From NCBI RefSeq assembly GCF_901933205.1, contig NC_044576.1, positions 5,427,024 through 5,491,023 of the forward strand: a stretch of DNA of 64,000 nt, written 5' to 3'. The position numbers and the translations under genes were made by a program. This document shows positions 1-13,410 of this stretch, piece after piece. Positions within the stretch are counted from its first letter, which is position 1. Each line of letters opens with the position of its first letter. Origin of the DNA: Camarhynchus parvulus (taxonomy: Eukaryota; Chordata; Aves; Passeriformes; Thraupidae). The notes below the pieces were generated by a model. The model worked only from the letters and a program-made list of their open reading frames with translations. It was not told the DNA's origin and ran no database searches.

Positions 1-3000
1 ACTGGGGACTTCTTTATGTGAATTAAAAAAAAAATCTATTTGTAAGAAAGTGAATGAACTTCAAATAAGCGAAAGGAAATAAAATACCATATGGCATATT
101 CAGATTCATGGGATTGCTATCCTGCTTAATAAATCTTCCCTTACTCACATTTTTGATAAAAGTATTGTATCCTACAGGGATTTTAATTTTATATCTCAAA
201 AGGAGGTTAGTATATTAGATTTTACTGTATACAGATTAAATGAGGACTTTTAAAAATTCTCAAACTTATCTTCTCAGCTAAATAAATTTTCTGACTTTGC
301 GCTTGGGGTAATTGTAATAGAGCTTTTGATCCCTGGGTAGATGGATGCAATAGTCCTATAAATCACAGATTTTCAACATCTTCAAAGACTATAAAATGTT
401 TATGAGAGAGTATGGTTTTAGAGACATCTGGTGGTTATATAAGCCTAAGGAGAGAAACCAACAGTGAAAGTATTAAACATACTTTTTCAATAAAAGTATC
501 CTGTAAAGAGAAAAAGACATTAGCTTATTCACAGTCTCTGCAAACTGCAGCAGATAATTTGACACAAGACCCAGCCTTGTTTATGGCAACGTGACAGCTT
601 CGGTCACATTAGAGCAAAAGAGGAAAAAGATTTTTCAAGGTAAACGAATGTATGTGTCTTTCAGTAGCATTAAAACTTAGCACAGCTTAGTCAGAGAATA
701 ACAGGGGCAGGAGATTGGATACTGAATATTTTAAATCCTCCTGCTAGACAAAAATCATTATCTCTACCACCATCTTGTTAGCTTGGCTTTTTTCTAACTC
801 CTGGTGTGCTTTTATTTTGGTTTTGTTTGAAACTTCACTGACTCTCCAGCATATTTTTTACTGAACTGCTTGCCTCAAGGTAGAAGTTAGAAATAGAAAC
901 TCAGAAATTAAGTCACATTTTTAACTTCTTAGGTTCAAACCACAAGGATATGTACCGTAAATAAAATAGCCATACTTATTTTCTATGCATTAATAATACA
1001 CATTATTATCAGAAGAGTGATTTTTAAGGACTTAGAATTCAAGTTCATATTAAAAGTATTTGGTGCTGTATCTGAACCTCCTCCTTATTTCCACAGGTCT
1101 ACTGCAATACAAAGCACAAAACTATTTGTTTGGAGATATCAAATCAAATGCTCTCAGACACAAAAATTCAAAAGAACAAATCCACTCCAGGAAAAAAAGT
1201 ATCTTCAGCTTTAGAGGGGAAAAAAATTATTTGGCCTCATCTTCTGTACCTAACACATAAGAGACATGACTGCAAGAGAAGAAAAAAATTCTCCCAGGCC
1301 CACTCTATAATATGAATTTGAAGAGTTTTAAAGCAAAAGAAATCTTGAAAATGCCCATTTCTGCTGTCTGGAAGGAGGATTGCTCCTCTCTGGTTTGGGT
1401 GGGGAGGGAGACTATGTGCTTCCACCCCTTTGGTATTCCCAGCCCTTTGACAACTTTCCCAACTGCTTTAGAGGCATCTGTTTTCTCAGCCCAAGCATTG
1501 ACCCCTCGCTCTGAACTGCCTCCCTGCTCACAGCAGTGCCAGCACCTTTTCCAGACTCCTTTCTTTCCCTTGCTTAGACTAGAGCACAGCAAACTTCTGT
1601 GAGAGCTAAAACTGGCCTCACACAAACGTACTTGTTCTCAAAGGCAAACGTCTCTGCAGTGCTTTTTTGCTGATCAGAACATGAGATCCTCAGACACAGA
1701 GCAAGGCCTGAGAGGAACAAAGCAAAGAGCCATCAGAAATTTGCTGGCAGTGTTGCTTTCCCAAATCACAGGTGGTGTCAACATTTTCTGGGAGCAACAC
1801 AATAATTCTGCATCAGAACATGTGTTCATAAACTTCTATACAGTGTAAGCAACACTGACAAACTATACTCACCTGCTTATTTTCAGTCAAGAAAGAAATT
1901 GGCTTGGAAAGTCCAAAGTATACTTTACTTTTCACAATCTGAGCATGAAGCAACATAAATTCGGATGCTAAGGAGGAGTTTCTTATTCATATTTTTGCAT
2001 TCTGATCATTCAAAAGCAGTTCTCTCCTGAAAGCTTTAACTTTGAATATAATTTACATGCAATGAGCTGCATTAGTCTCTCATTATATTTGAGATTATAC
2101 ATGTACATAATTCAGGATATTTAAAGTCATGGTTGCTGTAGAAACCATAATTATATTTCTTGTTAAATCATTAAAGTTAACATCATTTACGAAATTATAG
2201 GATATTATGCAGGAGTAGGAACACTGCAGTGTAAAGCCACTTTACACATTGAGTTCTATCCATGCACAAATGCCTCAGGAAATGCAAAATTCGGGCATCT
2301 CCAAGGGCTCTGAATGATGTAAGGAGCTCCAGTTTCATCTCAGACATCAGCTGGCCAATTATGTCTACTGCTTTACAGCCACAATTTGCTTTCACTGAAA
2401 CGTCCTATGAAGCCAGTGGATAGATGAGCCCATTTCAAGTTCCAGTTGGACTTGGATTTTTGGCTTTGCTCGAGTTAGGGCAGTGCTCACAGCCTCCAAA
2501 ACTGGATGCAGGAAAAACATACTGCTATTTCTTCATCTCTCACTTTGATCTCATGCAGGACTTCCCCCTCCCCTCTCAAACACACCACCATGCTCTGGTA
2601 AGCTGATGGACATCTCCTGGAGCTCCAGTCTCCTATCCCAGAACAGAGGACAGGGATGCTTTGGAATGGCTTGGAAGCAGAGATCACCTCAGGTACATCC
2701 TTGTGGGAACCCCCACATGGGATGAGGCTCTGGGAACAGCTGTGAGCACTGCAAGCACTCTCATAAGCCAGATGCTCTTATCACAGCTTGTATTCCCAGC
2801 TCATGATGAGAGAGGGCTTTGTGTCATGTCCCCACACACCCAGGAGTGGGACATGCACTGCTCTTGACACACTGATGGAGGACACAATCCCTGGATCTGC
2901 CTTTACTTACTGAAGCCCAGCATGCCACAGTGAAGAACAAACGCCTTTCAAACAGATATTCTATCACTTCTTGCAAAATAAGGAGCTACTTTCCAAACAG

Positions 3001-3428
3001 GGAACAGCTGTGGGCTAATTTCTGGATCCTTGTCAATCACATGAAAACCTTCTAAATTAATCACGTCTGATGTTCCAAGCCATAACAGAACTAGCATTCA
3101 AGTGCACAGCATGTAAAGCATTACTTATATTGTCATCATTTGTCAGACAAATCCTTCCCCTCCTCCTTTTCTAATGATATTGCACAATTATTGAAATGTC
3201 ATGTAATATAAAACTTGCTGGGAAAATTTTAACATTTTTAGAACTCCCATATTAAAACATACTACTAGGCCATCACTATCAAGACTTGTGAGTCTCCTCT
3301 GTTGAAAGCCAAAAGTTATTTCAGCATCAGCACTGGGTTTATGTACTTCATTACACTGTAGTTTTCCTTGTAATTTTGTAGAGTCGCAATTGTATTTAAA
3401 AGGCATTTCTACAGGGAATAATTACTGC
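1..3428. other. AT-rich non-coding DNA, no gene seen
   Basis: Open frames here are short, mostly under 110 codons, overlap on opposite strands and show no domain, repeat or signal that I recognise. I see no splice-flanked exon, RNA gene or clear mobile element. It is best treated as intergenic or intronic sequence. Confidence 0.6.
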
Positions 3429-3430
3429 CT

Positions 3431-3518
3431 GCATTGACTAAAAAACAAATGAAAGAAGGTACACAAGGCACTTTTTGTGCCTTGTGTATCTTCTTTCATT
3501 TGTTTTTTCAGCCAGTGC
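3431..3518. repeat. Long hairpin (inverted repeat, 5-nt loop)
   Basis: The left arm (3431-3471) and right arm (3477-3518) are near-perfect reverse complements separated only by TTTTT. Over about 41 positions there is one single-base bulge and roughly three non-Watson-Crick positions, two of which would be G-U pairs in RNA read from the + strand. The innermost part, around the AAGGCAC/GTGCCTT boundary, is perfect for more than 10 bp. It could be a relic of a small hairpin transposon or a fold-back duplication. A pre-miRNA is less likely because the loop is very short. No clear target duplication was found outside the arms. Confidence 0.85.
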
Positions 3519-6500
3519 AGCAGTGCAGTTCAGATTCCATCCTTGAGACCCTGGACAGATGAGCAAAGGTCTTAAAAACAGCCCTTTCAGAGGCTGGCAA
3601 CTTGGGAGGCAATGTACAGCCCTCCTAGGGAGAAAAGAGTGAAAAGGAGCATGAAAAGCAGAATGCTCTTTCTTCTTCCTTTCTGCAGCTGAAGGACACG
3701 GAGTGAGAGGACTTGCACTTTATCAGACCCACCAGAACTAATCCCAGCTCAGGAGATCATATAGCCCTCTCACAGCTGCTTGATGCATCACGTTCCCTCT
3801 CTTTCTGCTCTTGTAGCTCACCCAGTGATACAGCCAGGCCCTTTTGACATTTCCCTCTCTTCCTCCTCTGCCTGAAGTCTTTGTACACACAAACAGGGCG
3901 GGGTTTGTGACCTGAGTTAACCAAATAGTTCTATCACTGCTTTAACCTAAGTGGTGCCTTTCAGCATCCAATCCTCTCCACGTTCTGCCACCTGTTCTCA
4001 TAGGATCCCAGTAAACAGCACTGAGAGTTTTTCAGCCTTTTCTCTGCTTTTCTCCACTGAGTTACTAGTTTCTTGCTTCAGACACCAAGTCCTCAGAACC
4101 ACAAAACTGCTTTTTGCCCCATCTTTTACAGCACTGTGCATGTGGTCTCCACCTAGAGCTTGCAGGCACTACACATCGCAAGCTACAAGAAGTAATCCTA
4201 AATTGATGATACAAACCTGGTCCCCTCACTTCTTTCTGGAAAAGAATTTCAAGCCTATTTCTCACAAAGAGCCCTTATGCTACTCCAACATGTATAAGTT
4301 GCCTATCACCCTGCTGTGCTATTGCCATTCCATCTTTCAGGGATCAGGACTAAAGAAAAAATTATCAATAAGCCACAAATGCACGAAAGTGGTTGTGCCC
4401 AGTTACAACCAGTTAGCTCTTCACCTTGTGTGGTTTATGTACTGAAAGAGAAAGGTTAGAGTCAATACATGGATTGGCCTTTAACCCCTTCTTTTAAGAA
4501 CTTTCAACTCTAAGCTCCTCAGCCCCTTGTGCAGAGGTTTTCATGAGACCTGCAACACCATGGAAGTTTTCTACATCAGCCTTCTGGGCAAGGACTGAGT
4601 ATTTGGTAGGGACCCTTACCACTTGCTGGGATTGCCATTCAAGTGTAGATCAGAAGGCAAATACTTAGTGGGATGAATTTGGAAGTTCAAGAACAGAAAG
4701 ACATGAAATAAAAGCCAAACCAGGTCAACCATGGAGAGCAAAGCCAGATCCTCTAAGTGAGGTGTACACAATTCATGTGCAAGCATTATAGCACTCAGCT
4801 TTGCCCTCCTGCTTAACAAACTCCCTCTATATGTAAGTGTGAACAGGAGGCTGCATTTCTCTTAAGTCAAAAACCTCTTGCCTTCCTTCACCCACAATTA
4901 AGAACAGAATAATCACTGAGAACTGACACAACCATCTTCCCCAAAGGCAGGTCACCCCTAGCTGCTTGGTGATAACAGAGGAACTTCAGCTTGCCCCTAC
5001 TGTTTTCGGTAAAACAACTGAAGTTTTACTGGAACACAAAGCTATTAAGGTTATCATGATACTCAAATGTTTTAGGTGTTTGCACTAGTTAAGATTGCAC
5101 TGAGTCTTTCAGACACATCTATCTGATGTACCATCTATCTTCTTTCTACTGTCACCACTAATTATTTCTGATTTATTAACTTTCTTTATTGAATTACTAT
5201 TACACTAAATAAATAAGAAGAATTAGCCTAACACCAAATTATACTTTGAATATGAATCTGTAAGAAAACTCAGAGGTCATGCACTATTACAGAGAATTTA
5301 AGAGCAATTTGTTATCAACTGTCATTCAGATTTCTGCAGTCTGAGCTCCTTATACCAAGTTAGGAATGCAAGTGGCCAAGATGGACCGTCTGACTTAATG
5401 TACCATTATAATTGTTTTAAATATCCATTTCAAAACTTTAAGTCACGTAAAATTCATTAAAATTTGAAATTTCACTGCAAATTTGAAATCAGACTTATCA
5501 ATGTTCAGTACCTAATCTTAGTATCTAGTATTCTGATAACATTTTCAAAAGTGCATAAAATTGAGCCCAACAAGAAGAGAAAGCACTTAATTTGTGCATC
5601 ATACTAGTGATACTACTAACAGCCTCACCAGTTTTTTTTCAGAACTTACGTGTAAAGTAACATGATGTGTAAAAGTTGTCCTAAATAAATAAAGAATAAG
5701 AATTAAGAAGCTCATCCAAAGGCCACCAGAGAGAGTGGCCGACTTCAGTCACATTTTGTCCTAGTTCTTAAATTAACTCCAGGACTCAGCTTTATACAAG
5801 GTACTGATTTGTAAATTGTAGAATAACAAACACGGGAGAATGAAGTGCATCCCTGAAGATCTGCATATGGTAATTCCTGCTGTAGAGATCCATGTCTTTA
5901 TTAAGGTTAGGGGTTTTATAGATACTGCCCTTCCACCAATACTGCCAGCTAAAGCTTCAGAGTTGAAAGCAGACACCAAAGACTTCCATGCCTATTTCTG
6001 ATACAAACATACCTACCTCACCTTCACAAAAAACACAGCAACAGATTTACAGCACTCCTTCCACATGACAGGGATGGAACAAGAAGCTCTGTTGCCATTC
6101 AGTTATGGCATCTTCTCTTTCCCCTCATAATATGTGTAAAAAAATTAAAGGGAGAAAGTGCAAGATTGTACACTTGTCTTTGATTCACCTTAAATTATAG
6201 TCCTGGCTTCCGAGGGAGGACTCCTGCCAGAACAGGTAGTAATTTCATCCTGTCATTATGTGCCAGTTCTAAGTTTCATGCTTTCAGAAACCTCTCTTCC
6301 TGCCCCTTGCGTGCACAGCCCTCAGCTGGGTGTTCTCTGAATAAGCCAGAACCATGCAGGTGAGAAGCACATTCCAAAGTCTATTAGTTAAACATGCCCC
6401 TCTTTAATCACAGCTCTGAGCTCTGCTGTGTCTTACTGTACAGTTGCTTATTAATGTTGCTTTAGTGATGGCAAAATTACCCTAAAAGATTCAGCTAATG

Positions 6501-7073
6501 ATAAAATTAATCCTTTAAATACTTGTCTCCTTGATACATATATATCAATTTTAATTCAATTTCTACAAAGGTGTCCTGATTTTTCTTTTGTTGATGTTGC
6601 TTTTAAGCTTCTTACATTCTTGTGGGTTGAAAAAGAGTATAGAGGGGAAATTACACCAAACTAATTTTACAAATGTTACACATAAAGGAGAGGCCTACAA
6701 AGCTGTCTTTCCTCTTAGGAAATTGCTAACTGTGGCATATGAATTTAGCTCTTTACTACTGGTGGATGCAACTCAAAAGGTAAAGCATGTCATTTAGGTA
6801 ATTTCTTTTTATCTTTTGCAAATCAAGTGAGTTTTCCTAATCTATCACACCATATTTAATAAGCCAAAGAGAGAGAAAAAAAGAATAAGTTACCAATGTA
6901 TTTCAGTAACAATTTTTCAAGGCTTGCCACTGCAGGAAGAGGCCCCAAACCAGATTATCCTGATGTTATCTCAATATGAGGAACCACATCTCTGTCAATA
7001 GCTCCACCAGACACCGGCTGCAGATTCCTGTGTTCATAATCTTTTTAAATATCAGGAAGCCTTGACTGGTTTA
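3519..7073. other. AT-rich non-coding DNA, no gene seen
   Basis: The longest open frame (3951-4445, 164 codons) starts on GTG. It has no recognisable domain and its composition is that of translated non-coding DNA. I see no clear repeat or RNA gene in this stretch. Confidence 0.55.
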
Positions 7074-7079
7074 GATGGG
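7074..7079. repeat. Left target-site duplication of solo LTR
   Basis: GATGGG occurs directly before the LTR and again at 7511-7516 directly after it. This perfect repeat supports integrase-mediated insertion of the element between them. The length reads as 5 to 7 bp because neighbouring bases also match. Confidence 0.7.
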
Positions 7080-7510
7080 TGTTGTGCTTTGGGAATGGTG
7101 CTCCTCAATTCAGTCTCCCATCGAGACACTTCAAACCTCCCACCTCTCTCGCTCCCCCATTTTCCCCTCCCCAACCCTTGTGGTGGCTGGAGAGGGGAAT
7201 TGGATGCACAAAATGTAAAAACCACAGAACAATTTACTGGAAACAGCAATGTGATTCAAAAACAAACTAACAGATACTAATTATAGAGTGTCCAAGAAAG
7301 AAAATATTCACATGGACTCTGACAACAGACACCTGACCTCTCCCTACACCATGTTTCCTAGATCAGGAGGAACCCCTTCTCCTCAGAACAGACTCCCTTT
7401 CCCCTGCCCCTGACAATGACATGAGGTGGTAGAGAATAACCTTCAGGTCCTGGCCATGCCCCTCCTGGCTACTGCAAAAAATTAACCCTGTTCTGGCTGG
7501 AACCAGAATA
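7080..7510 (-). mobile_element. Solo LTR, passerine ERVL-like family
   Basis: This 431-bp element is flanked by a perfect GATGGG duplication and has no retroviral interior, so it is a solo LTR left by LTR-LTR recombination. On the minus strand it begins near 7510, with a segment containing CAGGGTTAATTTTT and then GGCATGGCCAGGACC, and ends near 7080. A TAATTAGTATCTGTTAG block and CAGTAAATTG, a possible variant poly(A) signal, lie in its middle. The same family occurs at 62148-62556 in the same orientation. The layout resembles an LTR family common in songbirds (from memory; ERVL class is inferred). The terminal dinucleotide on the + strand side appears to have decayed from CA to TA. Confidence 0.75.
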
Positions 7511-8651
7511 GATGGGTCTGCAGGGAACTGCCCCCTCAGCAGCAGCACACTTCAGATTTACTTAAAAGCATCACAGGGAAAGACGACAGTCTGCAAATTC
7601 CAACAATGCCTGACCACAGCTGCAAGAAAAAGCAGCAGGAATCTCAGAAAGATACAATCTGCTTCTGAATTGGTTCATCATACCAAATACCTTTTTCTTC
7701 TGTCAAGCAATTTTTCACCACCATACTGGGAGCCCAGTCAGTATTCACAGCATGACAGACACATCACACTCTCCCTAAAATGCTGGACTGGGTAATGCAG
7801 CAGAGGCAAAACAGGAATGTCTGCCCAGTGACAATTACTGGTAGAATTCCTCTCCCCTCAACATGTATTTTCCATTACCCTTTTCTGCCCACATTGGTCA
7901 AGTGACCATGTTCAGGTTTTCCATACTAGTGAAGAACAATTTTGGGTGCAGCACAGAAAACAGCCTTATTTGCCCATACAGACTTCATCCCAGCACACCC
8001 ATCTCTAACTTCTGGTCCTAGCCTAAGTTCTAAGAACCAATCCAGTTTTTTCTGCAGTCTAAGAAAGAGATACCCATAATTAATGCTGATGATTCACTTT
8101 GTCTCACACGGCAGACTTACAATGGGATAAACTTGCCTGGAGTTATTTCTTCCACCCCCAACAGTAACATTTTTGAACTTCCAACATGGTAATGAGGGCC
8201 ATAAAAATATTTTTGAGAGAACAAGGTATTTGCTAATAGCCTGTATTGTGACAAGCAAACCAGGAAAGGAAGGAATATGAATTTTTTTCAACTTACATGT
8301 AATTACCCAATGCATTTTCTTAAAAAATCACTACAAAAGGCCCATTCTGATTACACTCTTCCAGGCGCTCTTATATTAGTTGCATAATATATCTCAACTG
8401 TCATTCATCACTGAACAATAATTTACCTTTCTCCTGTTTCACTTTCTCACTCCTGAGCATCACCTCTGAATCCAGCTTTCTGAAAGTAAAGAAATGCAGG
8501 TTGGTGAGGTTGGAGCACATTTCCCATAACCCTTTTTCTTTCTGGACTCTTGGTGGCACACCAGCTGCATAAAATTTTATAAAGCAAGCCTGGATTGGGT
8601 TTGAATCATCTCCTCTTCTTCTCTGGCTAGAAAAAAGCTGTGCTCCCACTT
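7511..8651. other. Non-coding DNA, no gene seen
   Basis: The first six bases are the right copy of the GATGGG target duplication. The rest is AT-rich and holds only short, unsupported open frames. The stretch just before 8652 (from about 8608) may be a decayed extension of the ERV-derived repeat that follows. Confidence 0.5.
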
Positions 8652-8848
8652 TGTTTTGTTTTTCTTCTTAACTATGTTATCACAGAGGTGTTACCATCAT
8701 CTCTAACTGGCCCAGTTTTGGCCAGCAGCCTGTCCATCTTCAGAGCCATCCAGGCTCTGCTGGACATGGTGGAAACTTCCAGCAGCTTCTCACAGGAGCC
8801 ACCCCTGTGACCCACACTACCAAAAACCAGGCCATGCAAACCCAATGC
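8652..8848. repeat. ERV-derived repeat fragment, copy A
   Basis: This segment matches 58783-58955 over most of its length. Both contain ATCACAGAGGTGTTACCATC, AACTGGCCCAGTTTTGGCCA and GCAGCTTCTCACAGGAGCCA. Copy A continues for about 30 bases more, to AAACCCAATGCAG. The sequence resembles a high-copy ERV-derived repeat of songbirds (from memory). Only this part of the longer composite seen at 58.1-59.3 kb is present here, so copy A is truncated. Confidence 0.7.
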
Positions 8849-11800
8849 AGCTGGTGATTAATTCCTGTGCACAAACCCCAGGGAATTCTGAAGTATGATT
8901 TCTATAAGTAACCTATTTCATCCCTCTTGTATTCTGAATTCCTGATTACACAGTACTGACATTAGGCTTTTACATTTCTATAATGACACTAACTTACAAC
9001 AACATGGAACAAAGTTCTACCTTTCAGCCAGATCTTGCTCTCAGATCGGCAAGCATAAATCTGGAGTAAGTCAATTGTTCTTGTGTTTTACCATGAGTTA
9101 CACTAATGTAGCATACAATTGGCTCCAGACCATTGAATTAAATTGCTTTACAAGGCAATACTTTAATGTTAATATTCTTTAAATTAATATAAACATGTCT
9201 TTCAGTTATATTTTACATAAGACCAATTCCCAATGCATTAATTCAATTACCTTCTTTTATAGATTCAAGTAGGTTTCCAGCAGTGCCAGAAAACCAGCTG
9301 GCAAAACTCCTAGGAAGACCGAACTCTAAGCGCACATATTTATACTTTTAAGCTGTGATTTGCATGATGAAGATATAATTACTAAAATGCCTCAGACTTG
9401 GGCAAAATTATGTTCTCTACATGAGATTTTCATGGACATTTGTTTCAGGGTGTAACCTGCATATGCTGTACCACATCCTGTTCATCCCAAAATCAGTATA
9501 GCTGAGTTCCCTAGCTTCAAAGGAATAAAATTTGGCCTAAGTTCCCTGCTGAGAGAAAGAAATTCTACTTCTTACTTTTTTTTATGCAACATAATTCCAA
9601 CTTCCTACACACTGACAAGCAAGAAGGACAAGCATCCATCTAGTATAACGCCATCATATAGCGGAGAACAAATTCTTTGTCCCTCTAATGCACTCACAGC
9701 ACATCTGCACTTGCGATGTGTGTGAGAGGGGCAGGACTGACAGCAGTGTGCAAAATCATCACCCCACTTCCAGCAGCACAAGGTGAGGGTACTTGGAGCT
9801 GGTTATGCTTTTATACCTCAGTGTAATCAGCTAGATAGTCCAGTGGCACATATGGAGGGGGAAGAGCCTGGTGACAAAGTTAGACTTTTCGCTCGTGTAA
9901 GGTTTTTCCCCCTGTTCTCCAGAGGCAGAATGCAAAGATTATCACAGTTCACAGGATACACCCCACAAGTTTCACGGACTTAGACCCCAGTCATGTTGCA
10001 GCCCTCTGCTTCAATGATTTAATCCCTCAGTTATCTCCTTTTGTACATATTCAGAAATTGCTATACTGAATTAAGTAACTCTAGAGGTGTCAGAGAGAAA
10101 TCAAGAGACTGCAATATGAGAAGATGGTGGTACATTTCTATCTTTGTTTTGGGCATCAAGCTGTGAGAGTAAGAGTGGCCACCTCTCCTGAGAGAGCAGA
10201 GAACATCGGCCTTCCTCTCCAGCCAAGAAACATTCAGCCATAGCATTTGTCCTGTGACTACAAATTAAATGTTTCCATCTGGCTGTCAAAGCTGAAGCAG
10301 AGCTCAGCCAAAATGCCATTGATGGTTTTTCATAGTTACATTGTCCTTTAAACATTCCCTATGCTTTAGTTGTACATAAAAATAGCAGGGCAGCAACTAA
10401 GGTGGGAGAACATGGAGTGTGATATAATTAAAAAGGGGTTATATCTTCAAGTAAAGTAGCACAAAGATCTGTCTGAATTGGGTGTCTTATAAAGCGGAAA
10501 AGGACAGATTGTTTCACAGCATTCATCTAGTACTCTTGAACAGCATCTACATTCCCAGAAAAAGAAACAACCATTGTTTCCAAAGATGACACTCTTTCCT
10601 TACACCATATTAAATCTTCACTTTTCCCCTCTAAACAAACATTCGGTAATTGAGAACAAAGAAGAAGAAACAATCCACAAAAGACCAAGCCCTTCATCCA
10701 TCCAGCCAAAGTTTTGGCTTGGTCCCATGAGTTCATCCCAAGTGGGAAATGCTCACCTGTACTTGCTCCCACTGAACCTGGCCAGACCCACAGGGTGACA
10801 ATAACTCTGCACTACAAGCCTGAAGGAAGTGATTCTCTGCCATGCAAATTATCTCTCATCTTCACCCCTGAGATGTATATATACAAAAAACAATTCACCT
10901 GATGTAAACCAAACTAAGTCATGGTTTTTACTGACCTTGTCTCTCCTTCTGGGCTTTGTGCAGTAACATATACAAAGTTAATTTTTCACCTAACTGCTGC
11001 AAAAATATTATTTCAAGACCTAACATTGCCTTTTTGCTCAAGCAAACCTCATGCTGAAATGAAGATTTTTTTACTTTATTAATGTTTATATAAGAGCAAA
11101 GAAAATTCTTTTTTTATTTACTCTGTAAAGCAAATAAATGAACAGTGAACATTAAACTACTGCATGGGTTTAGATATTCCAAATCCCAAACAGCTCCACT
11201 TTAATGGATGTGTATTTTTCATCTGTATAATGAATGTTTCTAAATATACCCACAGAAAAGAATTATTTACCTTTTAAATATTTAATATTTTGCAGTCATA
11301 TAGATGGAAACAATTTAAAATGGGTATATTTCTGGGCAAAGAAATGATCTCCATTACAAGGCTGAAACACAGGTTTGAGCACAAAACTCTACCCTGCTTT
11401 GCATCCTGAATGCCAAATAAAAACCAGCTGACCCCAGAACGTAGAGATGAACTGTAAATAATACAGTGAATAGTCAAATGCAAAATATTATTTCAAATCT
11501 TGTACAGTGGTTCATACCCATTCTATTTATATGCTGAAATACTTGAAAATTATATCAGCTGAAACTTCTGCCTCCATCCCAAGGCCCCACGTTCATCATT
11601 TTTAAAAATACTATTTGAAGGCTGCTCATTTCAAAGCATCACTGATTGTGATTTTTCTCATCATCCCTTAAAATCCTCCTCATGTAGCCAACATTTACCC
11701 ATTTCCTGCACGCTCTGCTAACATAGCAATTGGCACAATCTGGCAAAGAGAATGGGAGAACTGCTGGTGGGACCTACAGGAACTTCCCCAGAACCCTGTG

Positions 11801-13035
11801 CTCTCCACAGGACAGGCAGGACAACTCCCAGAGACCAGGGTGCTTTTTTTAGACAACTGAACTATGTCCTTCACATCATCTAAAGGGAGAAAAATGTTTA
11901 TTCTATGCCATGTAAATTACATATTAATATATTTTTACTTAGGTAAATTTCAATAGATAAATTTAACCATATTTCCTCTAATAGTAAAAGTGAATCCAGA
12001 TTATTGGATGGTTTCATAGTGTTTGTACTGCTTTTTTAATACCAAAAATTACTGTTGTATACACAGCAAAGGCCAATACCACTATAATAACTACACCGCG
12101 AAGAACTGACTCCCCACCTCTTTAATCTGTGTATCATCTGTAAAAGACTCTCCACCCAAACCCTGTGAGGAATTTTTATCTTTATCTTCATCTAATCCTT
12201 TCTTCTTCTTTTTACTTAATTTTTGTCAATTGCTTTCTTAGAAACATTGTAAGTAATACAAGATTGTTCATGGGGAACTGAAGCCTAGAACTCCATGGCT
12301 CAAGTTAAGACCTTGTAATTTGAGCAGACCTTGACCATTTGAGCAACATACCAGTCTTCATATTCGACACAAAAAAAGCAGTAGTTTCATGCAGGTTTTT
12401 ATGTCTGAGTCTTTTATATGCAAATGATAAATTGCAAATTAAGACTGTCAAAAGGGGCACTTTTCTGTTGTTGCCTTTTATTTCAGCCAGTGTCCTTGAA
12501 AGGGTCTAATCACATATGCCCAGGACAGCACATATATTGGAAAGGATTAACACCTCCCTGAGGAAAGAAGAACAGTGATCAGGACCAGCTCTGGCTCTGG
12601 GGCTATTTTCTCTATTTTGCAATGGTTTGGTTGCTTGTTTAATAACATTTTGCACACTAAACATGCACAGCCAATTATACTCAATTTATCTATTCCTCCG
12701 CTACAGATTTCTGAACAGGCTGTGTTCCCCCCTTCAGTTTTGTTAATATATCATTTTGGCTGTACGAAGATGCCTGACAAAATAAAGAAGATTCATGAGT
12801 CTGATTACCAGCACTTATAATTTGCAGGATCAAGGTGTCAAAAGCACAAACTACCTCTCCAAAAGAGAGAGCTGGCAAACTGTCACTGTAGCACACCACT
12901 ACAGCAATGACAGAGACAAAACAAAGAGCACATGTAACACTCCTGCTTTGTGAGCCCCTATTTTAGCATTACATGACCAATCTTTGCCCTTGAAGCTGCA
13001 GGCAATGCTATCAGGTAGGGGAATTCTAAGAAAAC
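8849..13035. other. AT-rich non-coding DNA, no gene seen
   Basis: Only short overlapping open frames occur here. No repeat family, RNA gene or exon was recognised. The 11.0-11.5 kb part is especially AT-rich. Confidence 0.55.
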
Positions 13036-13410
13036 AGGCTGAGATATAGGGAAGTTGGGCCTGGAGAAGAGAAGGCTCTGTGGGGTTCCTCAAGACGCTC
13101 CAAAAGAGCTGGAGAGGGACCACAGACAAGGCATGGAGGGACAGGATAAGGGGGAATGGCTTCCCACTGCCAGAGGGCAGGGTTAGATGGGATATTGGGA
13201 AGGAATTCTTCTGTGTGAAGGTGATGGGGCCCTGGCACAGGTTACCCAGGGAAGCTGTGGCTGCCCCTGGATCCCTGGAAGCGTCCAAGGCCAGGTTGGA
13301 AAGGGCTTGGAGCCACCTGGGATAGTGGAAGCTGTCCCTGCCCATGACAGGGGATGGAACATGATAGTCCTTAAGGTCTCTTCCAACCCAAACCATTCTA
13401 TGATTCCATA
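13036..13410 (+). mobile_element. CR1 LINE, 3' end fragment
   Basis: This is the 3' end of a CR1 retrotransposon. It has the segment TTGGGCCTGGAGAAGAGAAG, then CCCACTGCCAGAGGGCAGGG, CCCTGGCACAGGTTACCCAG, and the terminal CTTCCAACCCAAACCATTCT followed by ATGATTCCATA. CR1 elements lack a poly(A) tail and end in short repeats of this ATTCTATG type, as seen here. Copies are usually cut short at the 5' end, and this one keeps only about 375 bp. Open frames of 171 and 81 codons overlapping it are antisense or shadow translations of the repeat, not genes. Confidence 0.92.

Noticed and set aside
3431..3518. Hairpin as a confident microRNA precursor
   Set aside because: The five-base loop and almost perfect long stem are unlike typical pre-miRNAs, and no expression evidence is available.
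3951..4445. 164-codon plus-strand frame
   Set aside because: It begins on GTG, lacks any recognisable domain, and its composition looks like non-coding DNA.
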